DNA of 64,000 bases from Hydrogenophaga sp. 2FB (GTDB taxonomy: Bacteria > Pseudomonadota > Gammaproteobacteria > Burkholderiales > Burkholderiaceae_C): positions 1 through 64,000 of the forward strand of contig NZ_SCML01000029.1 of NCBI RefSeq assembly GCF_005503365.1. The letters are read 5' to 3'. The position numbers and the translations under genes were made by a program. Shown piece by piece: positions 16,478-25,936 of this stretch. A model generated the notes under the pieces. The model was not told where the DNA came from, made no database searches, and saw nothing but the letters and a program-made list of their open reading frames with translations. Numbering within the stretch: position 1 is the stretch's first letter; each line of letters begins with the position of its first letter.

Positions 16478-18037
16478 CTATTTCCCTTCGCCCCAGGGCA
16501 GCATCAAGGTCACCGTCAACAGGTTCGCGAACTCCGGTTCGAACCGGTCGATGATCTGCTGCGGGTCCGGGCACAGCGTGGTGTCGGCGATCACGCCGAA
16601 CTGCACGCCACCGCCGTAGCTCAGGATCGACACGCCCAGGCCCACGGTGCCGGTCTGCGGCACCCAGAACATGGTTTGCTCCAGCGTCGAGCCGCACACC
16701 TTGAGCTTCGCACCCGGCCCAGGCACGTTGGTCATCACCGCCGTGGTCTTGCGGCTGAACAGGTTCAGCAAGGCGTCCTGGGCGGGTTTGATCAACAGGC
16801 CCGCGACCGACAGCAAACCGAAAGCGAGCAGCGGCTGCAGGCTGCCCTTGAGTTCGTTCATGCGCGCGCGCACCGCGAACACGCGTTCGATCGGATTGTC
16901 CACACCGATCGGCAACACCAGCGGCACCAGGCCAAAGCGGTTGCCCAGTTTCCAGGCCTCTTCCATCGGGCGCAGGTTGATCGGGACCATGGCACGGATC
17001 TCCTGGCCCTTTGTGTCGTCGCCCAGGCCGCGCAGGTACGCGCCGATCGCGCCGGCCACGCATGCCAGCAACACATCGTTCACCGAGCAGTTCAGCGCCT
17101 TGCCAATGGCCTTGACTTCGTCGAGCGGGATCGGCTCGCACCAGGCCACGCGCTTGGCGCGGCCGGGCTGGCCCTTCAGGCGCGTGGGCGAATCGTCGGG
17201 CATGAGCGCGAGCGAGGCCAGGTCGCTGGCAAGTTGGCCGCCCATGCGCGCGATGTCCGCGGCCTGGCCCAGGGTCGCGCCCAGGCTTTTCTGCGGTGCG
17301 GCCAGCATCGACAGCGACTTGGCCGCGCCGCCGCCCGCCGCCTCGAGGGCGCGCGCGGTGATGTCGCCGAAGGGGCGTATCAAGGTGTCGGCCAGCCAGT
17401 CCTCCGCGCCCGCGCTGGGCTTGCGGCTCTTGCGCTGCGGCGGCGCGCCGCCACCGTCGACCAGGCTCATCATGACGCTGATCAGCGCGATGCCGTCGGC
17501 GATGCAGTGGTGGATGCGCGCGATCAGCGCCGAGCCGCCGCCGTAGTTTTCGATCAGCTCGAAGCGCCAGAGCGGGTGGTCGTGGTCCAGCGGTTGCATG
17601 GCGAGTTCGCCCACGCGGGCCTGCAGCGCGTCCTGCTCGCTCTGGCCCTTGCGGCGGGCCAGCTTGTGCGTGACCACATGGCGGTCGAGCTGGAAGTCGG
17701 GGTCGTTCGCCCAATGCGCGCCGGCGGCGTCCTCGCGCGCGGTCTGCACGAAGCGGCGGTAGGGCAGCAGCCGATCGCGCACACGTTCGGCCAGCGCGGC
17801 CGGGGTGATGCCGGGGCGCAGGATCCACACGCCCACGATCATCATCAGGTTCGACGGCGAGTCCATGCGCAGCCAGGCCGTGTCGACCTTGCTCATGCGC
17901 TCGCCTTCGATGCCCAGCGTGCTGTTCAGGGCCTGCGACACCGAGGCGCGAGCGCCGTTGAGCAGCGCGCCCGGTGAGCGTCCTTTGGCGGGGCGCACGG
18001 CGGCGGGGGCGGTGCGGGCGGCGACGCGTTGAACCAT
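16478..18037 (-). CDS. Wax ester synthase / diacylglycerol acyltransferase (WS/DGAT)
   Basis: A 519-residue acyltransferase that joins acyl-CoA to fatty alcohols or diacylglycerol to make storage lipid. The catalytic HHxxxDG motif is present as HHCIADG (His176-His177, Asp181). Other family signatures: MSKVDTAWLRMDSPSNLMMI near the start, RMVPINLRP-like AMVPINLRPMEE, NRFGLVPLVLP and TNVPGPGAKL. Length and pattern match the bacterial WS/DGAT family. The start ATG 18037 follows GAGGAG; the frame extends upstream but without a better start. Divergent from an acyl-CoA-binding protein across 113 bases, consistent with joint regulation. Confidence 0.92.
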   Translation of the reverse strand: MVQRVAARTAPAAVRPAKGRSPGALLNGARASVSQALNSTLGIEGERMSKVDTAWLRMDSPSNLMMIVGVWILRPGITPAALAERVRDRLLPYRRFVQTAREDAAGAHWANDPDFQLDRHVVTHKLARRKGQSEQDALQARVGELAMQPLDHDHPLWRFELIENYGGGSALIARIHHCIADGIALISVMMSLVDGGGAPPQRKSRKPSAGAEDWLADTLIRPFGDITARALEAAGGGAAKSLSMLAAPQKSLGATLGQAADIARMGGQLASDLASLALMPDDSPTRLKGQPGRAKRVAWCEPIPLDEVKAIGKALNCSVNDVLLACVAGAIGAYLRGLGDDTKGQEIRAMVPINLRPMEEAWKLGNRFGLVPLVLPIGVDNPIERVFAVRARMNELKGSLQPLLAFGLLSVAGLLIKPAQDALLNLFSRKTTAVMTNVPGPGAKLKVCGSTLEQTMFWVPQTGTVGLGVSILSYGGGVQFGVIADTTLCPDPQQIIDRFEPEFANLLTVTLMLPWGEGK

Positions 18038-18150
18038 GGGTGCTCCTCGGGTCTTTGGGGTTGTGGCCCTATTGTGCAGAGGGGCCAAACCGTAAGATAG
18101 CGGGACACCCCTAAGCGGGGTCTTCCCCATTCAACCAGGAGCACGCATTC

Positions 18151-18405
18151 ATGGCCGACCTCAAGTCCCGATTCGAAGCCGCAGTGGCCAATTCCAAGAA
18201 CCTGAGCGAGCGCCCCGACAACGCCACGTTGTTGAAGATCTACGCGTTGTACAAACAAGCCACCACCGGCGACAACGCCGAGAAGAAGCCGGGTTTTGGC
18301 GACATGGTGGGGCGCGCCAAGTGGGACGCCTGGAATGGCCTGAAGGGCACGTCGGGTGACGACGCGATGCAGCAGTACGTCGACCTGATCGAATCGCTGC
18401 AATAA
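18151..18405 (+). CDS. Acyl-CoA-binding protein
   Basis: An 84-residue cytosolic ACBP. Conserved features include the helix-2 motif LLKIYALYKQATTGD, then KPGFGDMVGRAKWDAWNGLKGTS and a final helix with YVDLIESL. It binds long-chain acyl-CoA with high affinity and may deliver it to the divergent WS/DGAT (inference). Good ribosome site AGGAG before ATG 18151. ACBP is widespread in eukaryotes and patchy in bacteria. Confidence 0.95.
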   Translation: MADLKSRFEAAVANSKNLSERPDNATLLKIYALYKQATTGDNAEKKPGFGDMVGRAKWDAWNGLKGTSGDDAMQQYVDLIESLQ

Positions 18406-18431
18406 GCAAGGCCCACCGAGTGGCCACCACA

Positions 18432-18462
18432 GAAAGCCGGCTCAGCCGGCTTTCTTCTTTTT
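18432..18462 (+). terminator. Terminator of the acyl-CoA-binding protein gene
   Basis: A perfect 10-bp stem GAAAGCCGGC/GCCGGCTTTC with loop TCA is followed by TTCTTTTT on the plus strand. It overlaps the last codons of the convergent PHA-system gene. Confidence 0.9.
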
Positions 18463-18783
18463 GGCGGCCGCCTTTTTGGCCGCGGCCGGTTTCTTGCCGG
18501 CCAGCAGCGTGTCGAGGTTCTTCACGATCTCGTCCTCGATGCGGTCCTTGAACGCGCCCAGCAGGAAGCCCAGGCGCGCGTCCAGCTCGAAGCGCTCGGC
18601 CGACACCTTGAGCGTGCCGTTCACGCCGGAGCGGGTGAACTGCACTTCGTCGCAGTCATTGCCCTCTTCGTAGGTGCAACTCATGTCGAACTCGTTCTCG
18701 GCCTGCTCGGCCCAGCGCCAGGCCAGCTGGCGCGCGGAGGCCAGGCCCAGGGTGTGGTCGCGTTCGATGTGGATGTCTGCCAT
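18442..18783 (-). CDS. Polyhydroxyalkanoic acid system family protein
   Basis: A 113-residue protein of the PHA_gran_rgn family: IHIERDHTLGLASARQLAWRWAEQAE at the N-terminus, then SGVNGTLKVSAERFELDARLGFLLG. The family is found with polyhydroxyalkanoate granule genes; its molecular function is poorly known. The last 20 residues are Lys/Ala-rich, like the histone-like tails of PHA-associated phasins, which may allow nucleic-acid or granule contact (inference). It overlaps the terminator of the convergent ACBP gene. Confidence 0.85.
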   Translation of the reverse strand: MADIHIERDHTLGLASARQLAWRWAEQAENEFDMSCTYEEGNDCDEVQFTRSGVNGTLKVSAERFELDARLGFLLGAFKDRIEDEIVKNLDTLLAGKKPAAAKKAAAKKKKAG

Positions 18784-18810
18784 GGCTGTGCCTCGTCGTT
18801 GGGTTCGTCT

Positions 18811-19908
18811 TCAGGGCGTCGTGCGCGCGCTGCCGGCCACCATCGTGGTCAGCTGGTTCAACCGGGCGCGCCGTTCTTCCTTGGGCAGCGCCGCCAGCGT
18901 GCGCACCGCATCATAGAACCGCGCGAAGTCGCGCCCCTCGCGCTCGAACAGGGCGTCGAACGCGGGCACCAGGCCGTCGTAGGCCGCCTGGGCGGCGAAG
19001 CTGGCGTTGTTGGCCTGGGCGACATACGGGTCGTAGGCGGCATAGCCGCTCCATTGCAGTTTGAGGTCGGCATAGGCGCGCCGGAAGTCGCGCATGGCGA
19101 TGGCTTTGCGTTGGGTCTTGGCCGTGTCGTCGAGCGCGGCATCCTGGTAGATGGCTTGCAGCTCGCGGCGCACCGTGAGGGTGAGGGCGCGAAAGGCGCG
19201 GCGGCGCTCGTCGAAGGTGGCGTATTCGGCGCGGGCCTGCTCGGAGGCCTCGCGGGCCAGCCAGCGCGCGCCGCCGAGGCGCTCCACCGTGGTGGCGAAG
19301 GATTCGTTGAACTCGGTGTCGCCCTGCGCATAGGCGACCTGGTGCGAGAGCTCGTGGAAAACGAGGCGGGCCAGTTCGCCCTCGGGGTACGCGATGAAGG
19401 TGTTGAGCAGCGGATCGCCGCCGGCCCAGTTCATCCAGCCCAGCGTGGAGTAGGCGGGCACCGGGTAGACCGACACCTCCAGCTCGCCGGGCAGGCTGCG
19501 CGCGAAGGCGCGGGCATCGCCTTCGTCGAAGTAACCGCGGTAGCCCACGCAGCCGGCCACGGGGAAGCACCAGGTCTGCAGAGTGAGCGAGAGCGCGGGC
19601 GCGGCCACCACGTTGTAGACGGCGGCGCGGCGCTGCAGGTCGGCGTAGCGGTGGTAGCTGGCGTTGTCGGGCAGGTCCAGCTCGGTGGCGGCGAAGGCGC
19701 GGATGCGCTGCGCCAGTGCGAGCCGCTCCTTCAGGCGCTGCGGCGTGTTCGCGTCGGTCAGCACGTCGTTCACGGGGCGCGCCGCCTGCATGAGCTTCAA
19801 ATGCCCCGTGACCGACTGCCAGTAGTAGCCCACGCCGGTGGTGCTGGAGCAGCCCGAGCCGAGCAGCACCAGCGCCGCGAGCGCGATGCGGCGCAGCCCG
19901 CGTTTCAT
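18811..19908 (-). CDS. Zinc aminopeptidase-like lipoprotein
   Basis: A 365-residue predicted lipoprotein: hydrophobic signal ending LLGSGC gives the lipobox Cys. The catalytic HExxH-type motif is HELSH, with a downstream Glu in FNESFATTVE as probable third zinc ligand. The sequence YPVPAYSTLGWMNWAGGDPLLNT and the overall length match the bacterial predicted aminopeptidase family (Aminopep). It likely acts at the outer membrane or in the periplasm. Its ATG overlaps the stop of the molybdopterin oxidoreductase by four bases, so the two are translationally coupled. Confidence 0.85.
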   Translation of the reverse strand: MKRGLRRIALAALVLLGSGCSSTTGVGYYWQSVTGHLKLMQAARPVNDVLTDANTPQRLKERLALAQRIRAFAATELDLPDNASYHRYADLQRRAAVYNVVAAPALSLTLQTWCFPVAGCVGYRGYFDEGDARAFARSLPGELEVSVYPVPAYSTLGWMNWAGGDPLLNTFIAYPEGELARLVFHELSHQVAYAQGDTEFNESFATTVERLGGARWLAREASEQARAEYATFDERRRAFRALTLTVRRELQAIYQDAALDDTAKTQRKAIAMRDFRRAYADLKLQWSGYAAYDPYVAQANNASFAAQAAYDGLVPAFDALFEREGRDFARFYDAVRTLAALPKEERRARLNQLTTMVAGSARTTP

Positions 19909-21956
19909 GCCGCTGCCACCTCGACCAGGCAGTCGTAGAAAACAGGACCGCCGCCCATGTCGGTCAGGTGCTGGCTGGTGACTTCGTTGACGTTGGTGCC
20001 ATCGGGCCCTAGCTTGCGCCACCAGATGCCCAGGCCGTTGACCACACCCACGCGCGCGCGCCGGGACACGCTGGCCTTGCAGCGGTATTCGCCGCGTGCG
20101 TTGAACACGCGCACCATCTGGCCGCTCTGGATGCCGCGCGGCGCGGCGTCGTCGGCGTGGATTTCCAGCACCGGCTCGCCTTCGATGTCGCGCAGGCTGG
20201 TCACGTTGACGAAGCTGGAGTTGAGAAAGTTGCGCGCGGGTGGCGAAATCATGGCCAGCGGGAATTGGGTCGAGCTGCCGATGGCCTCGAAGTTGGGCAG
20301 GTGGTCGGGCAGTCCGTCCTGGCCCTGCGCCGCGAGCCGTGCGCTGAAGAACTCGCAACGGCCCGAGGTGGTCGGAAAGCCGCCGTCGGCAAACGGCGCC
20401 TCGGGCAGGTTCAGCGTGGCAAAGCCTTGGTCGAGCAGTTGTTGAAAGTCCACTGCCTTGCCATCAAACGCGGTGCGGCACAGCGTGAGGTCGTCGTCGG
20501 CAAAGCAGGGGTCGTCCAGGCCCATGCGCGCGGCCAGGGCGCGGAAGATGTCGGTGTTGCTGCGGGCCTGGCCCACGGGGTCGATGGCCGGGCGGTTGAG
20601 CAGCACGTCGGTGTGGCCGTAGCTGGTGTGGATGTCCCAGTGTTCGAGCTGCGTCGTCGCGGGCAGCACGTAGTCGGCGTGGTCGGCCGTGTCGGTCTGG
20701 AAGTGCTCCAGCACCACGGTGAAGAGATCCTCGCGCGCGAAGCCTTGCACCACCTTGGCCGACTCGGGCGCGACCGCCACCGGGTTGCTGTTGTAGACGA
20801 TCACCGCCTCCACCTTCGGGCCGAACTCGGCCGAGCTCTCGCGCAGCAAGTCGTTGCCGACGGTGCTCATGTTGAGCGTGCGTGTGCGCCGCCCGGCCAG
20901 CAGGTCGGGCCGCTGCAGCGCCGCGCGTTGCACCGGAAAGAACCCCGAGGCCGAGAGCAGCAGGCCACCGGCGGGTTCGCGCCACGCGCCCACCAGCGCG
21001 GGCAGGCAGGCGATGGCGCGCACCGCGTTGCCGCCGCCGCGCACGCGCTGCATGCCGTAGTTCAGGCGGATGGCGGCCGGCTTCGTGGTGCCATAGGCGC
21101 GCGCGAGGTCGACGATCTGCTGCACGGGAATGCCGCAGACCTCGGCCGCGCGTTCGGGCGGCCATTGCAGGGCGCGCTCGCGCAGGCCTTCCCAGCCCAG
21201 GGTGTGGCGTTCGATGTAGCCGTGGTCCAGCCAGTCGTGGGTGATGAGCTGGTGCATCAGCGCCAGGGCCAGCGCGGCGTCGGTGCCCGGGCGCAGCGCG
21301 ATGTGCTCGTGGCATTTGTCGGCCGTCTCGGTGCGGCGCGGGTCGATGCAGACCAGGCGCGCGCCATCGCGCTTGGCCTGCTGCGCCAGGCGCCAGAAAT
21401 GCAGGTTGCTGCCGATCGAGTTGCTGCCCCAGATCAGGATCAGCTTCGATTGCGCGAAGTGCTCCACCTTCATGCCGACCTTGCCGCCCAGCGTCTGCAC
21501 CAGGGCTTCGCCGCCCGCCGACGAGCAGATCGTGCGGTCGAGCAAGGACGCGCCGAGGCGGTGAAAGAAGCGCCCGGCCATGGCCTCGCCTTGCACCAGG
21601 CCCATGGTGCCGGCGTAGCTGTAGGGCAGGATGGCCTGCGGGTCGCGCGCGGCGATGGCGCCCAGGCGTTGCGCGATGTCGTCCAGCGCCTCGTCCCAAC
21701 TGACCGGCTCGAACTGGCCGCTGCCTTTGGGGCCGCTGCGCTTGAGCGGCGTGAGCAGGCGTTGCGGGTGGTAGGTGCGTTCGGTGTAGCGCGAGACCTT
21801 GGTGCACAGCGCGCCGTCGGTGTGGCGGTGGGCCGGGTTGCCCGTGACGCGCACGGCCACGCCCTGGTGGTCCACCTGGGTGACCAGAGCGCAGGTGTCG
21901 GGGCAGTCGTGCGGGCAGGCGCCGCGCACATCGCGGCTGGTGGTGGTGGGCGTCAT
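19905..21956 (-). CDS. Molybdopterin-dependent oxidoreductase with [4Fe-4S] site
   Basis: A 683-residue enzyme of the DMSO-reductase/BisC superfamily. The N-terminal cluster motif CPHDCPDTC with a fourth Cys in GALCTK binds [4Fe-4S]; cofactor-binding segments include YSYAGTMGLVQ, WGSNSIGSNLHFW, CIDPRRTETADKCHEHI and RPGTDAALALALMHQL. There is no Tat signal, so it is probably cytoplasmic. Substrate is unknown; related proteins are annotated only as molybdopterin oxidoreductases. Start ATG 21956 was chosen as the first Met before the conserved cysteines. Coupled to the aminopeptidase-like lipoprotein downstream. Confidence 0.9.
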   Translation of the reverse strand: MTPTTTSRDVRGACPHDCPDTCALVTQVDHQGVAVRVTGNPAHRHTDGALCTKVSRYTERTYHPQRLLTPLKRSGPKGSGQFEPVSWDEALDDIAQRLGAIAARDPQAILPYSYAGTMGLVQGEAMAGRFFHRLGASLLDRTICSSAGGEALVQTLGGKVGMKVEHFAQSKLILIWGSNSIGSNLHFWRLAQQAKRDGARLVCIDPRRTETADKCHEHIALRPGTDAALALALMHQLITHDWLDHGYIERHTLGWEGLRERALQWPPERAAEVCGIPVQQIVDLARAYGTTKPAAIRLNYGMQRVRGGGNAVRAIACLPALVGAWREPAGGLLLSASGFFPVQRAALQRPDLLAGRRTRTLNMSTVGNDLLRESSAEFGPKVEAVIVYNSNPVAVAPESAKVVQGFAREDLFTVVLEHFQTDTADHADYVLPATTQLEHWDIHTSYGHTDVLLNRPAIDPVGQARSNTDIFRALAARMGLDDPCFADDDLTLCRTAFDGKAVDFQQLLDQGFATLNLPEAPFADGGFPTTSGRCEFFSARLAAQGQDGLPDHLPNFEAIGSSTQFPLAMISPPARNFLNSSFVNVTSLRDIEGEPVLEIHADDAAPRGIQSGQMVRVFNARGEYRCKASVSRRARVGVVNGLGIWWRKLGPDGTNVNEVTSQHLTDMGGGPVFYDCLVEVAAA

Positions 21957-22117
21957 GGGGGGATCGGTCGTGGTTCGCCACCATGATATTCGTGCGCCCC
22001 GGCTTGTGCATGCGGGTATCCGTGCACGGCGGCGGCAGTACCCCGCCGAGGCGCCGGGGTGTCGCCCAGGGGGTCGCCGCTGGCGGTGGCCTTGGGTACC
22101 ATGACCGCTTTGAATCA

Positions 22118-22134
22118 GGTGCCTTGCAGGCACC
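22118..22134 (+). other. Small hairpin in the leader of the M20 amidohydrolase gene
   Basis: GGTGCC and GGCACC arms with a five-base loop end just before the GAGAGG ribosome site of the next gene. It may modulate translation initiation; no known riboswitch class was recognised. Confidence 0.25.
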
Positions 22135-22147
22135 GAGAGGCTTTCCC

Positions 22148-23350
22148 ATGAAACTCATCGACTCCATCCTCACCCAGGCGGCGGGCATCGCCGCGGTGCG
22201 GCGCGACATCCACGCCCACCCCGAACTCTGTTTTGAAGAAGTGCGCACCGCCGACGTGGTGGCCGCCAAGCTCACCGAGTGGGGCATTCCGGTGCACCGC
22301 GGCCTGGGCACCACGGGCGTGGTCGGCACCGTGCACGGCCGCGATGGCGGCAAGAGCGGGCGCGCGATCGGCCTGCGCGCCGACATGGACGCCCTGCCCA
22401 TGCAGGAGCACAACAGCTTCGCCCACGCCAGCCAGCACGCGGGCAAGATGCACGCCTGCGGCCACGACGGCCACACCGCCATGCTGCTGGCCGCCGCGCA
22501 GCACTTCGCGAAGCACCGCAACTTCGACGGAACGGTCTACCTGATCTTCCAGCCGGCCGAAGAGGGCGGTGGCGGCGCGCGCGAAATGATCAAGGACGGC
22601 CTGTTCGAGCAGTTCCCGGTCGAGGCCGTGTTCGGCATGCACAACTGGCCGGGCATGGCGGTGGGCAGCTTCGCCGCGAGCCCGGGGCCGGTGATGGCGT
22701 CGAGCAACGAGTTCCACATCGTCATCCGCGGCAAAGGTGCGCACGCAGCGCTGCCGCACAACGGCATCGACCCGGTGCCGGTGGCCTGCCAGATGGTGCA
22801 GGCGTTCCAGACCATCGTCACGCGCAACAAGAAGCCGCTGGACGCGGCGGTGATCTCGGTCACCATGATCCACACCGGCGAAGCCACCAACGTGGTGCCC
22901 GACAGTTGCGAGATCCAGGGCACGGTGCGCACCTTCACCAACGACGTGCTCGACCTGATCGAGCGGCGCATGCAGGAGATCGCCGAGCACACCTGCGCGG
23001 CATTCGGCGCCACGGTGGAATTCCAGTTCAAGCGCAACTACCCGCCCACCATCAACCACCCCGCCGAAACCGCGTTCGTGCGCGAGGTGCTGGCCGAGAT
23101 CGTGGGCGCGGAGCAGGTGGTGGACCAGGAGCCCACCATGGGCGCGGAAGACTTCGCCTACATGCTGCAGGAGCGCCCGGGCTGTTATGCCTTCATCGGC
23201 AACGGCGATGGCGCGCACCGCGAGATGGGCCATGGCGGCGGGCCGTGCATGCTGCACAACCCGAGCTACGACTTCAACGACGACCTGCTTCCGCTGGGGG
23301 CAACGTTCTGGGTGCGCCTGGCCGAGAAGTGGCTGGGCAGCGCCCGATGA
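22148..23350 (+). CDS. M20-family amidohydrolase (hippurate hydrolase-like)
   Basis: A 400-residue metallopeptidase-type hydrolase. The di-metal ligands are visible: ACGHDGHTAM (Cys/His), EEGGGGAREM (Glu-Glu), FGMHNWPG (His), and the C-terminal HGGGPCMLHNPSYDFND. HAHPELCFEE at the N-terminus is typical of M20D amidohydrolases acting on N-acyl amino acids or hippurate. Start ATG 22148 follows GAGAGG; the frame opens earlier but without a better start. Its stop overlaps the next ATG (ATGA), so it is coupled to the DUF2817 gene. Confidence 0.9.
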   Translation: MKLIDSILTQAAGIAAVRRDIHAHPELCFEEVRTADVVAAKLTEWGIPVHRGLGTTGVVGTVHGRDGGKSGRAIGLRADMDALPMQEHNSFAHASQHAGKMHACGHDGHTAMLLAAAQHFAKHRNFDGTVYLIFQPAEEGGGGAREMIKDGLFEQFPVEAVFGMHNWPGMAVGSFAASPGPVMASSNEFHIVIRGKGAHAALPHNGIDPVPVACQMVQAFQTIVTRNKKPLDAAVISVTMIHTGEATNVVPDSCEIQGTVRTFTNDVLDLIERRMQEIAEHTCAAFGATVEFQFKRNYPPTINHPAETAFVREVLAEIVGAEQVVDQEPTMGAEDFAYMLQERPGCYAFIGNGDGAHREMGHGGGPCMLHNPSYDFNDDLLPLGATFWVRLAEKWLGSAR

Positions 23351-24450
23351 TCGCGCCGCAGGACGGCTTCTCGCCTTCGTATGCGAGGGCTCGGGTGCGC
23401 TTCCTCGAAGGGGCTGCGGCCGCCGGCATGGCGATCACCAGCCACAACCATCCACTGCCGGGCCGCGATGGCGAGACCCTCGCGATGGACGTGGCGCTGG
23501 ACGGCCCGCCCGATGCCGAGCGCCTGCTGATCGTCAGCAGCGCCTGCCACGGTGCGGAAGGTTTCTGCGGTTCGGGCGTGCAGGTGTTTGCCGCGCACGA
23601 CGCCGAGTGGCGCGAACACGCGCGCGCCGCCGGTGTGGCGGTGCTCTACATCCACGCGCTCAACCCGCACGGTTTTTCGTGGCTGCGCCGGGTGACGCAC
23701 GAGAACGTTGACCTCAACCGCAACTTCCAGGACTTCAGCCAGCCGCTGCCGGTGAACGCGGCCTATGCGGAACTGCACGACCTGCTGCTGCCCGCGCAGT
23801 GGCCGCCCGGGCCGGAGAACGTGGCGGCGGTCCAGGCGTACATCGATCGGCATGGCCTCGCGCGTTACCAGGCGGTGGTGACGCAGGGTCAGCACGCGTT
23901 TGCCGATGGCTTGTTTTTTGGCGGCACCGCGCCGACCTGGAGCAACCAGACCTTGCGCGCCGTGTTGCGCCGCCATGGATCGAAGGCGCGGCACCTGGGG
24001 TGGATCGACTTGCACACGGGCCTGGGAGAAAGCGGTGTGGGCGAGCGCATCTTCGCGTGCCGGGACGATGCGGCTGCTTTGGAGCGCGCGCGGGCGTGGT
24101 GGGGTGGTGGGGGACAAACACCGATCACGTCGATCTACGACGGAACGTCCACCTCGTCCTTGCTCACCGGCCTCATGTGGTGCGCCGCCTACGAGGAATG
24201 CCCGCAGGCGGAGTACACCGGGATTGCGCTGGAGTACGGCACGCTGCGCATCAACGAGATGATCGATGCGCTGCGCGCCGATCATTGGCAGCACCTGCAC
24301 CCGGAGGCGTCGCCCGCGTTGCGGGCAGCGATCAAGCGGCAGGTGTTGGCGGCGTTCTATGTCGATACGGATGTGTGGAAAGCGCAGATCGTGGTGCAGG
24401 CGCGGCAGGCCTTGTTCCAGGCGGTGGAGGGGCTTGCTGCCTCTGCCTGA
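23347..24450 (+). CDS. DUF2817 protein, M14 carboxypeptidase-like
   Basis: A 367-residue protein of the DUF2817 family, which has a zinc carboxypeptidase (M14)-like fold. Candidate metal ligands: His and Glu in SACHGAEGF, His in WIDLHTGLG, and a later Glu in IALEYGT; NPHGFSWLRRVTHENVDLNRNF is the family hallmark. It is probably a peptidase or amidase, and its overlap with the M20 gene suggests the two process the same amide substrate (inference). Confidence 0.85.
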   Translation: MIAPQDGFSPSYARARVRFLEGAAAAGMAITSHNHPLPGRDGETLAMDVALDGPPDAERLLIVSSACHGAEGFCGSGVQVFAAHDAEWREHARAAGVAVLYIHALNPHGFSWLRRVTHENVDLNRNFQDFSQPLPVNAAYAELHDLLLPAQWPPGPENVAAVQAYIDRHGLARYQAVVTQGQHAFADGLFFGGTAPTWSNQTLRAVLRRHGSKARHLGWIDLHTGLGESGVGERIFACRDDAAALERARAWWGGGGQTPITSIYDGTSTSSLLTGLMWCAAYEECPQAEYTGIALEYGTLRINEMIDALRADHWQHLHPEASPALRAAIKRQVLAAFYVDTDVWKAQIVVQARQALFQAVEGLAASA

Positions 24451-24470
24451 GGTTGTGGGTCAACGCCCCC

Positions 24471-25247
24471 TCACTCCTCCAGCACCACCCGCGCTGACGC
24501 CGCGCACAAGCGCTCCGCCTCATCCAGCGGCTCGATCGACGCCACGCGGTCCAGCAGACGGCTGGCCTCGGGCATCGCATCCGCGCCCTCCAGCATCAGC
24601 AGGCCATTGGCGTACTCCGTCAAGGTCGTGATCGCATCGGGGTTGAGGACCATGGCCTGCTGGTACATCGCCAGGCCCTCGGCCTTGCTGGCGCCATAGG
24701 TCATGCGCCCGACCACGGCGCCCACCTTGTCGATCACTTCGGCGTGGAAGGCGGCCAGGGCCAGGTGCGCGTCGGCATGTTGAGGGCAGCGTTCAATGGC
24801 AGCCTCCAGCGCCGTCTTCACGCGCGACCCCAAGCCCTGTGTGAGGGCCTTGGCCACGCTGATGCTCTGGATGTGGCGGCCCAGGGGGTAGGCCTGCCAG
24901 AACCACGCGCCGGGGTTGTCCGGGTGCCGCTTTTGCAAGGCCTTGGCGCGCGCCGCCGCTTCGAGCAGCAGGTCTTGCCGGGCCTGCTCGCGCGGCTCCA
25001 GGTAGTTGGCGTAGATGCTGGTGGCCTTGTTGGCCACGTTCATGCCGGCGTCGCCCAACGCCAGGCCGGCCTCGGTCGCGCGCTGGAATTCGCCGTTGTG
25101 AAACGCCAGCCACGCGTTCTGCAAGGCAGGGTCTTCGGGCCAGGGCTCGGCGTCGCCCCGGTGCAAGCGGCTCCAGAGGCTCGAGAGCCGCTCGATGTTC
25201 AGCCGGTCGTCATGTCCTGTGAGGGTGGATGCGGTCCATTGGGCCAT
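24471..25247 (-). CDS. TPR-like helical repeat protein
   Basis: A 258-residue all-helical protein with tetratricopeptide-like repeats (AWLAFHNGEFQRATEAGLALGD, AAIERCPQHADAHLALAAFHAEV, AMYQQAMVLNPDAITTLTEYANGLLML). No signal peptide or catalytic motif. Likely a scaffold; no specific role can be assigned. Convergent with the DUF2817 gene. Confidence 0.7.
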   Translation of the reverse strand: MAQWTASTLTGHDDRLNIERLSSLWSRLHRGDAEPWPEDPALQNAWLAFHNGEFQRATEAGLALGDAGMNVANKATSIYANYLEPREQARQDLLLEAAARAKALQKRHPDNPGAWFWQAYPLGRHIQSISVAKALTQGLGSRVKTALEAAIERCPQHADAHLALAAFHAEVIDKVGAVVGRMTYGASKAEGLAMYQQAMVLNPDAITTLTEYANGLLMLEGADAMPEASRLLDRVASIEPLDEAERLCAASARVVLEE

Positions 25248-25271
25248 GGCGTGGGTCTCGCTGAAGGTCGT

Positions 25272-25931
25272 TCAGGTTTGTGCACCGTAGGCGCCGGTGA
25301 GCGTCATCAGGTGTTGCCGTTGTGAGGTTTCAAGGTAGGGCGCCAGCAGGTTGAGCACGTGGCAGGCCCCGCGCAGCAGCGCTTGTTGTGCGTTGTCGGG
25401 CTCCAGCGCGTTGCGCGGGTCGCGCACGTACTCGAAGCTCAACCAGTAGGTGAGCACCACCACCATGCTGGTGGCGGTGGGCTCGGTTTCGCGCGCGTCG
25501 ATGCGCACCGCGCCGTTGCGGCCCATGCCGTCGAGCAATTGGCGGATCGCGCGCGACTTGTTCTTCAACACGGCCTGGAAGCGCGTCTCCAGCAGCCGGT
25601 TCTTCGACAACAGATCGTTGAGGTCGCGGTACAGGAAACGGTATTCCCAGATCAGCTCGAACAGCGAGTGCAGGAAGAACCACGCGTCCTCCACATTGCG
25701 CACGCCGTCGCTGGCGCTCAACAGCTCGCCCAGGGCGCGCTCATAGCGCTCGAACAGCGAGTTGATCAGCTCGTCCTTGGCCGGGTAGTGGTAGTACAGG
25801 TTGCCGGGGCTGATGCCGAGTTCGGCCGAGATCAGCGTGGTCGACACGTTGGGCTCGCCGAAGCGGTTGAACAGCTCCAGCGTCACCTCCAGGATGCGCT
25901 CGGCGGTGCGTCGTGGGGCTTTTTTGGTCAT
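25272..25931 (-). CDS. TetR-family transcription regulator
   Basis: A 219-residue regulator. The N-terminal HTH is ILEVTLELFNRFGEPNVSTTLISAELGISPGNLYYHYPAKDEL. The C-terminal domain (SLFELIWEYRFLYRDLNDLLSKN) is of the type seen in TetR proteins linked to lipid or PHA genes. It follows the patatin gene by five bases on the same strand and is likely co-transcribed. Confidence 0.9.
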   Translation of the reverse strand: MTKKAPRRTAERILEVTLELFNRFGEPNVSTTLISAELGISPGNLYYHYPAKDELINSLFERYERALGELLSASDGVRNVEDAWFFLHSLFELIWEYRFLYRDLNDLLSKNRLLETRFQAVLKNKSRAIRQLLDGMGRNGAVRIDARETEPTATSMVVVLTYWLSFEYVRDPRNALEPDNAQQALLRGACHVLNLLAPYLETSQRQHLMTLTGAYGAQT

Positions 25932-25936
25932 GCTGC